Shown here in pieces: positions 32,086 through 35,213 of a stretch of 35,213 nt of DNA; positions within the stretch are counted from its first letter, which is position 1, and every line of letters starts with the position of its first letter. Source of the DNA: Planctomycetaceae bacterium (GTDB lineage: Bacteria > Planctomycetota > Planctomycetia > Pirellulales > Pirellulaceae); assembly GCA_002726245.1 (NCBI GenBank), contig PBSM01000147.1, forward strand, positions 1 through 35,213, written 5' to 3'. The position numbers and the translations under genes were made by a program. The notes under the pieces were generated by a model. That model searched no databases, was not told the DNA's origin, and saw only the letters and a list, made by a program, of their open reading frames with translations.

Positions 32086-32502
32086 TTATTGCGGTACTTC
32101 CACCGCGATTCGGACTTTAAGAATGTTCAATCGTTTCAAGGTGCGAACAACACTGCTCACACCGCCGCTTCTTCCTCGTTGATCGGCGCGAATGACGACG
32201 CTCAACATCCGCGGGTTGTCTCCGACTCGCCGCAATTCGCGATTCAGCATGGCAATCAGGTCGTCTACCGACAAGCTACGACCGGAGATGATAATCTCTT
32301 CGTCTTCGGTGACATTGATTGTCAGCACCGCCGGCTTCTGATCTTCGGAACCCTTTAACTTCGGCAACTCGACTTGCTCTTTATTCAGCTTCGAGACTTG
32401 CGTCACGGTCATGAAGAAGATGATCAACAAGAAGACGATGTCGATCATCGGCGTCATGTCCATCTCGGGACGTGTGTCTCGGCGGCGTTTCGTGAGCTTC
32501 AT
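32086..32502 (-). CDS. exbD: ExbD/TolR-family biopolymer transport protein (first copy)
   Basis: The 138-residue product begins MKLTKRRRDTRPEMDM. It has one membrane helix with the conserved aspartate (MTPMIDIVFLLIIFFMTVTQ) and a periplasmic domain with ELPKLKGSED, AVLTINVTEDEEIII and SVVIRADQRGRSGGV, a typical TolR/ExbD order. An in-frame ATG nine codons upstream (32529) falls in a dispersed ATGACCA repeat and is less likely the start. It lies 85 bases downstream of ExbB and should form the ExbB-ExbD proton-driven motor with it; two different ExbD proteins behind one ExbB suggest a mixed ExbD dimer or two client systems. Confidence 0.94.
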   Translation of the reverse strand: MKLTKRRRDTRPEMDMTPMIDIVFLLIIFFMTVTQVSKLNKEQVELPKLKGSEDQKPAVLTINVTEDEEIIISGRSLSVDDLIAMLNRELRRVGDNPRMLSVVIRADQRGRSGGVSSVVRTLKRLNILKVRIAVEVPQ

Positions 32503-32523
32503 GGTTGGCTGCTGTCGTTCCTT

Positions 32524-32584
32524 GGTCATTGGTCATTCGGGTTTGGTCATTCCGCCGAATTCAATGACCAAGTCCAAATGACCA
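32524..32584. repeat. GGTCATT / AATGACC repeat cluster
   Basis: Three direct copies of GGTCATT (32524-32530, 32531-32537, 32545-32551) are followed by two inverted copies, AATGACCA (32563-32570 and 32577-32584). The cluster fills the short gap between ExbB and ExbD1 and reaches the ExbB stop region. It can fold on itself in RNA. No function is evident. Confidence 0.6.
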
Positions 32585-32587
32585 ATA

Positions 32588-33412
32588 TCACTTCCTCCGC
32601 CCAAGCGGCATCAGAACTTGTTCCACACGTTTGCCGGCTTCGGCGATAATCGAATCGATCTTGTTCCGGAAGTAGCTGAACGCGACCATCGTGGGAATCG
32701 CGACAACCAAGCCCATCAAGGTCGTTACGAGTGCCTGGCCGATACCGCCTGCCAACTCGGCGGGCTTGGCGGCACCTTCCGTCGCAGCAATCGTATTAAA
32801 AGCCTTGATCATGCCGAGCACGGTGCCGGTCAGTCCGAGCATCGGAGCGATCGAGCCAATCAAGCCGAGCACTTCGGTCTTGCGGTACAAGCGGCCGGTT
32901 TGATCCTCGCCGGCTTCCTCGACGGCCGCTTTGTACTCGGCGAAACCGAACTCCGAGCCTTTGTATCGTTCCAGACCGGCAAGCACGACTTCTGCGAAGA
33001 GCGAGTCGTTCGCCGGATCCGCGCAGTATTCGATGGCCTGATCGATCTGGCCTTGCGCGATCAACTGTCCGACGTCCTCCGCCGCGTACTCCGGCATCAG
33101 CGTTGACTTTCGGATCGTCATGAAGTGCTCGATGATGAAGCCCACCGCAACGACTGACAGCAAGGTGATGAGCAGGCCGACAAGGCCGCCATCGATGATC
33201 GTATCCAGCACCGAACGAGTCTTCGTTTCGGTCACAGCACCAGGCGCGGGCGTCGCGTCTACGTCCTCGAGAACTTCATCTTGTGCCGTGGCGACCGGCT
33301 GTGGTGCGGTAAACATCGCGTGCAATGCGAGCAGGCATACGAGCCAGGCACATGCGCGAGGGGCGGGACCGAGCCACCCATGTTGCGTTCCAGATTGATT
33401 GAGCAATTCCAT
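32588..33412 (-). CDS. exbB: MotA/TolQ/ExbB proton channel family protein
   Basis: The 274-residue product starts with a signal-like hydrophobic segment (about 20-43, ending ATAQD) and an acidic, proline-rich stretch. Three membrane helices follow: about 73-95, about 180-202 and about 222-246. Family motifs are GLTGTVLGMIKAF and GGIGQALVTTLMGLVVAIPTMVAFSYF, which line the ion path in ExbB/TolQ. An AAGG element lies just upstream of the ATG. The extra N-terminal signal is common in planctomycete and Bacteroidetes ExbB proteins. It lies directly upstream of ExbD1 on the same strand and should assemble with the ExbD proteins into an inner-membrane motor that energises envelope transport or stability. 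Confidence 0.95.
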   Translation of the reverse strand: MELLNQSGTQHGWLGPAPRACAWLVCLLALHAMFTAPQPVATAQDEVLEDVDATPAPGAVTETKTRSVLDTIIDGGLVGLLITLLSVVAVGFIIEHFMTIRKSTLMPEYAAEDVGQLIAQGQIDQAIEYCADPANDSLFAEVVLAGLERYKGSEFGFAEYKAAVEEAGEDQTGRLYRKTEVLGLIGSIAPMLGLTGTVLGMIKAFNTIAATEGAAKPAELAGGIGQALVTTLMGLVVAIPTMVAFSYFRNKIDSIIAEAGKRVEQVLMPLGRRK

Positions 33413-33444
33413 GACCTTCTTTCAACGTTGTCGTACGGAGTTCT

Positions 33445-34590
33445 TCACGGGCTACTTGATTCTGCGTTGTTCACGAGTTTTGCGTGGTAGCTGTTACCGT
33501 ACTCGGCAAGCAGTTCTCGGCGAACCGTGACGCTACCACTAACATCTTTGTGCTCTTCCAAGACGCGCATCGACTCGTACAGGGAGGCAGCAGCAAGATC
33601 GGGTTGGCTGGTGCCGTACAGCGCCGGAATTCGCAGCAGATACAGTAGCCCCTGTCGTTGAGTTTCGTCGTCGTCTGACTTCAGCATGTCGCGACCAACC
33701 CAATATAACGCGAGCGGGCCGGTCGATGGTCCGAAGTTCGTCCAGTCGCTCCCTAAGGCCTTGATACGTGCACCGGATTCGCCAGCTAGGACCTCTCGTT
33801 GAGCGTCGATGATTCGTTTCAATTCGCTAATCGTTGGAACGTCCGAGCGTAACGCTCCCATGACAGCAGACACTGTCTTTTCGTTTCCGGCCGCCAATGC
33901 CAAAGTGCCGAGATAGACATACGCGCCGGTGGGCCGAGCCTTCATCGCTCGCAATATGTCATACACCTTCGGCAGTTCGGCTTTCGCGGACTCTTGATCA
34001 AACCAGATGGGAACAAGCTCTGGCGTCAACGCCGTCTTCGGATCGAATTCGAGAAGGCGGTCGCCTGGCAAATCGATCTTGATCACGCCTCGAGTCCGTA
34101 AGATGGAATAACAGCGCAGATAAGCGACCAGAGCCTGCTCGCGATTGCCGGTCGCCAGCCGCCCCCACATCAACGCTTGCTCGACCATGTAAGCTGTGTC
34201 GCTGGTCCGGGTCGCATAGCGTTCGGCGAGCGCTTCGGCATGTGGTAACAATCCCGCATAATCGCCGACGCTCAGCCTCTGCCGGATCCGGTAGAGATCA
34301 TTCCCCAGAGCCGCGAGCAGCTTGTCGAAGGCAGCTTGCTGCGACTCCGCGATCTTGGCTCTCTCGATTTCATGCCACTCTAAGGACGACGAATCGCTCA
34401 GGCGGATCCTATCTTCGTTGAACGATACAACCGTCTTCCCAGTGATCACCTTGAGATTGCGCAAGATGATCCGGTCAGCGGCGTCAGCCGAGGAAAGAGC
34501 GACGCCGAAGGCAACGCAGAAGGACACTGCGGAGAGAGAAGTCACTGAAAGAGTGGCGCGATGTCCACTTACTAAGCCGTTGCGCTTCAT
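33445..34590 (-). CDS. Exported helical-repeat protein of unknown function
   Basis: The 381-residue product has a signal peptide (about 8-37, ending SSADAAD) and a short beta-type domain (RIILRNLKVITGKTVVSFNEDRIRLS). The rest is helical with TPR-like spacing (for example YMVEQALMWGRLATGNREQALVAYLRCYSIL and GAYVYLGTLALAAGNEKTV). I do not recognise a named family. An upstream GTG (34620) would add ten residues and is less natural than the ATG at 34588-34590; neither has a good Shine-Dalgarno. It ends 32 bases before ExbB on the same strand, so it is probably the first gene of the ExbB-ExbD-ExbD-TPR cluster and may be a periplasmic partner of that motor. This role is inferred only from position. 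Confidence 0.85.
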   Translation of the reverse strand: MKRNGLVSGHRATLSVTSLSAVSFCVAFGVALSSADAADRIILRNLKVITGKTVVSFNEDRIRLSDSSSLEWHEIERAKIAESQQAAFDKLLAALGNDLYRIRQRLSVGDYAGLLPHAEALAERYATRTSDTAYMVEQALMWGRLATGNREQALVAYLRCYSILRTRGVIKIDLPGDRLLEFDPKTALTPELVPIWFDQESAKAELPKVYDILRAMKARPTGAYVYLGTLALAAGNEKTVSAVMGALRSDVPTISELKRIIDAQREVLAGESGARIKALGSDWTNFGPSTGPLALYWVGRDMLKSDDDETQRQGLLYLLRIPALYGTSQPDLAAASLYESMRVLEEHKDVSGSVTVRRELLAEYGNSYHAKLVNNAESSSP

Positions 34591-34649
34591 TGAATTATGC
34601 GTTCGGCACCTTCTTGACACGCCCCGGCCCGTGGAGGGTGCCTATTGTC

Positions 34650-34675
34650 ATTGTAGACACTGTTATTGTAGACAC
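34650..34675. promoter_or_regulatory. Direct-repeat operator candidate between divergent genes
   Basis: The 11-base sequence ATTGTAGACAC occurs twice (34650-34660 and 34665-34675), 15 bases apart from start to start. It lies in the 329-base region between the minus-strand helical-repeat gene and the plus-strand FHA gene. TTGTAGAC resembles a half-site of BlaI/MecI/CopY-type operators (TACA-N2-TGTA), but no complete palindrome is present, so the link is weak. Confidence 0.3.
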
Positions 34676-34919
34676 AGCGCGGTGCAAACTTCCACCTGGC
34701 TGATGGTCGTTTTGTCTGGAGGACGGAGCTGATCGACATAACGCGAAGAGAATCTGTGGATTATACAAATCTCTGGGGAAGTTTATTGCCGGTCATTCGT
34801 TGTCTTCAACGAACTGACTTGGCGCGACATTTTTGCCGCGATAACATATGACCCAAATAAGGGACTACCTTACGAGGGAGCTTTGGCAGAGCAGCACTCC
34901 ATCCAAGAAAAGGGAAACC

Positions 34920-35147
34920 ATGGAGGTCACGCTACAGATTCTACACGGGCGGCTGAAGAGCGGGACGGGTGTTCCGAAAGTTGAGGGGTTCACCATCCGG
35001 CAGCCGCGGTTTGTGGTCGGCAGCGATGTTAAGTGTGACATGGTTTGTCGCAGTCGCCGTGTCAGCTCACGCCATTCTGAGATAAGGCTCTACGACGACG
35101 AAGCCACGCTGGAAGATCTCGATACTTCACTTTATGGGAAGTTTTGA
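34920..35147 (+). pseudogene. FHA domain frame ended early by an in-frame TGA
   Basis: From the ATG at 34920 (AAGGGA 5 bases upstream) a 75-residue frame shows the FHA core: RFVVGSDVKCDM, the phosphothreonine-contact RVSSRHSEI, then ATLEDLDTSLYGKF. FHA domains continue here with a pattern like NGTFVNG and a closing strand such as LxDGDxIxIG. The stop TGA (35145-35147) falls exactly in that loop. The same frame then reads IARIIGISKNAALRDGVIVM up to the window edge, matching the missing FHA strands. The reading frame is otherwise undamaged. It is therefore either a nonsense mutation, a sequencing error or a recoded TGA. FHA proteins bind phosphothreonine partners in Ser/Thr-kinase signalling. 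The gene runs past the end of the window. Confidence 0.65.
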
Positions 35148-35213
35148 ATTGCGCGCATAATTGGTATTAGCAAAAACGCGGCCCTCCGCGATGGTGTGAT
35201 TGTTATGAGATCA

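Noticed and set aside
1..35213. tRNA, rRNA or other classical RNA genes
   Set aside because: No cloverleaf with a conserved TTCGA-type loop and no rRNA-like sequence was found in reading the window; a covariance search was not possible.

Overview
The window looks like a planctomycete chromosome (phylum Planctomycetota), probably a Pirellulales or Planctomycetales relative. The evidence is a set of protein families that are almost a signature of that phylum: PSCyt1/DUF1549/DUF1553, DUF1501, DUF1552 and DUF1592-type cytochromes, Tat-exported Gfo/Idh/MocA oxidoreductases, many exported sulfatase, sialidase and SGNH enzymes, and short GC-rich palindromic repeats between genes. No rRNA, tRNA, CRISPR array or phage module was seen.

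Layout. (1) 333-4356, minus strand: a two-gene operon of a DUF1592-family di-haem protein and a DUF1552 Tat protein. (2) 4808-5878, minus: a complete IS110-family transposase with a structured, probably bridge-RNA-bearing leader (5879-6019). (3) 6020-12895, minus: a second, unrelated planctomycete cytochrome pair (LamG-PSCyt1-DUF1549-DUF1553 plus DUF1501), preceded by a duplicated ferredoxin-like-fold protein and an exported alpha/beta hydrolase. (4) 13269-27942, plus: a catabolic island of almost entirely exported proteins. In order they are a Gfo/Idh/MocA oxidoreductase, a sialidase-like propeller, a GDPD-like phosphodiesterase, a frameshifted SGNH hydrolase, an SGNH-sialidase-like fusion, a glycoside-hydrolase-like TIM barrel, (a small minus-strand membrane protein), a sulfatase, a GH33 sialidase fused to a family IV esterase, and a metal-dependent amidohydrolase. 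(5) 28457-34590, minus: an energised envelope system of a secreted helical-repeat protein, ExbB/TolQ, two ExbD/TolR proteins and a large TPR-type protein. Conspicuous repeats lie between these genes. (6) 34920 to the end, plus: an FHA-domain reading frame interrupted by an in-frame TGA.

How they fit together. Regions 1 and 3 each pair a haem-binding exported protein with a Tat-exported DUF1501/DUF1552 protein; these pairs are common in planctomycetes but their chemistry is unknown. Region 4 reads as a pathway for taking apart decorated glycans outside the cytoplasm: sialidase, O-acyl esterases, sulfatase and oxidoreductase, possibly on sialylated or sulfated glycoproteins. That is an inference from families, and no cytoplasmic sialic acid catabolism or transporter is present in the window. 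Region 5 is a proton-motive-force-coupled ExbBD motor with two periplasmic partners.

The most interesting points are the sialidase-esterase fusion, the occurrence of SGNH and sialidase-like domains both as separate neighbours and as one fused protein, the two interrupted but otherwise well preserved genes (SGNH and FHA), the IS110 leader hairpin that overlaps its own ribosome binding site, and a dense set of repeat families around the ExbD/TPR genes.
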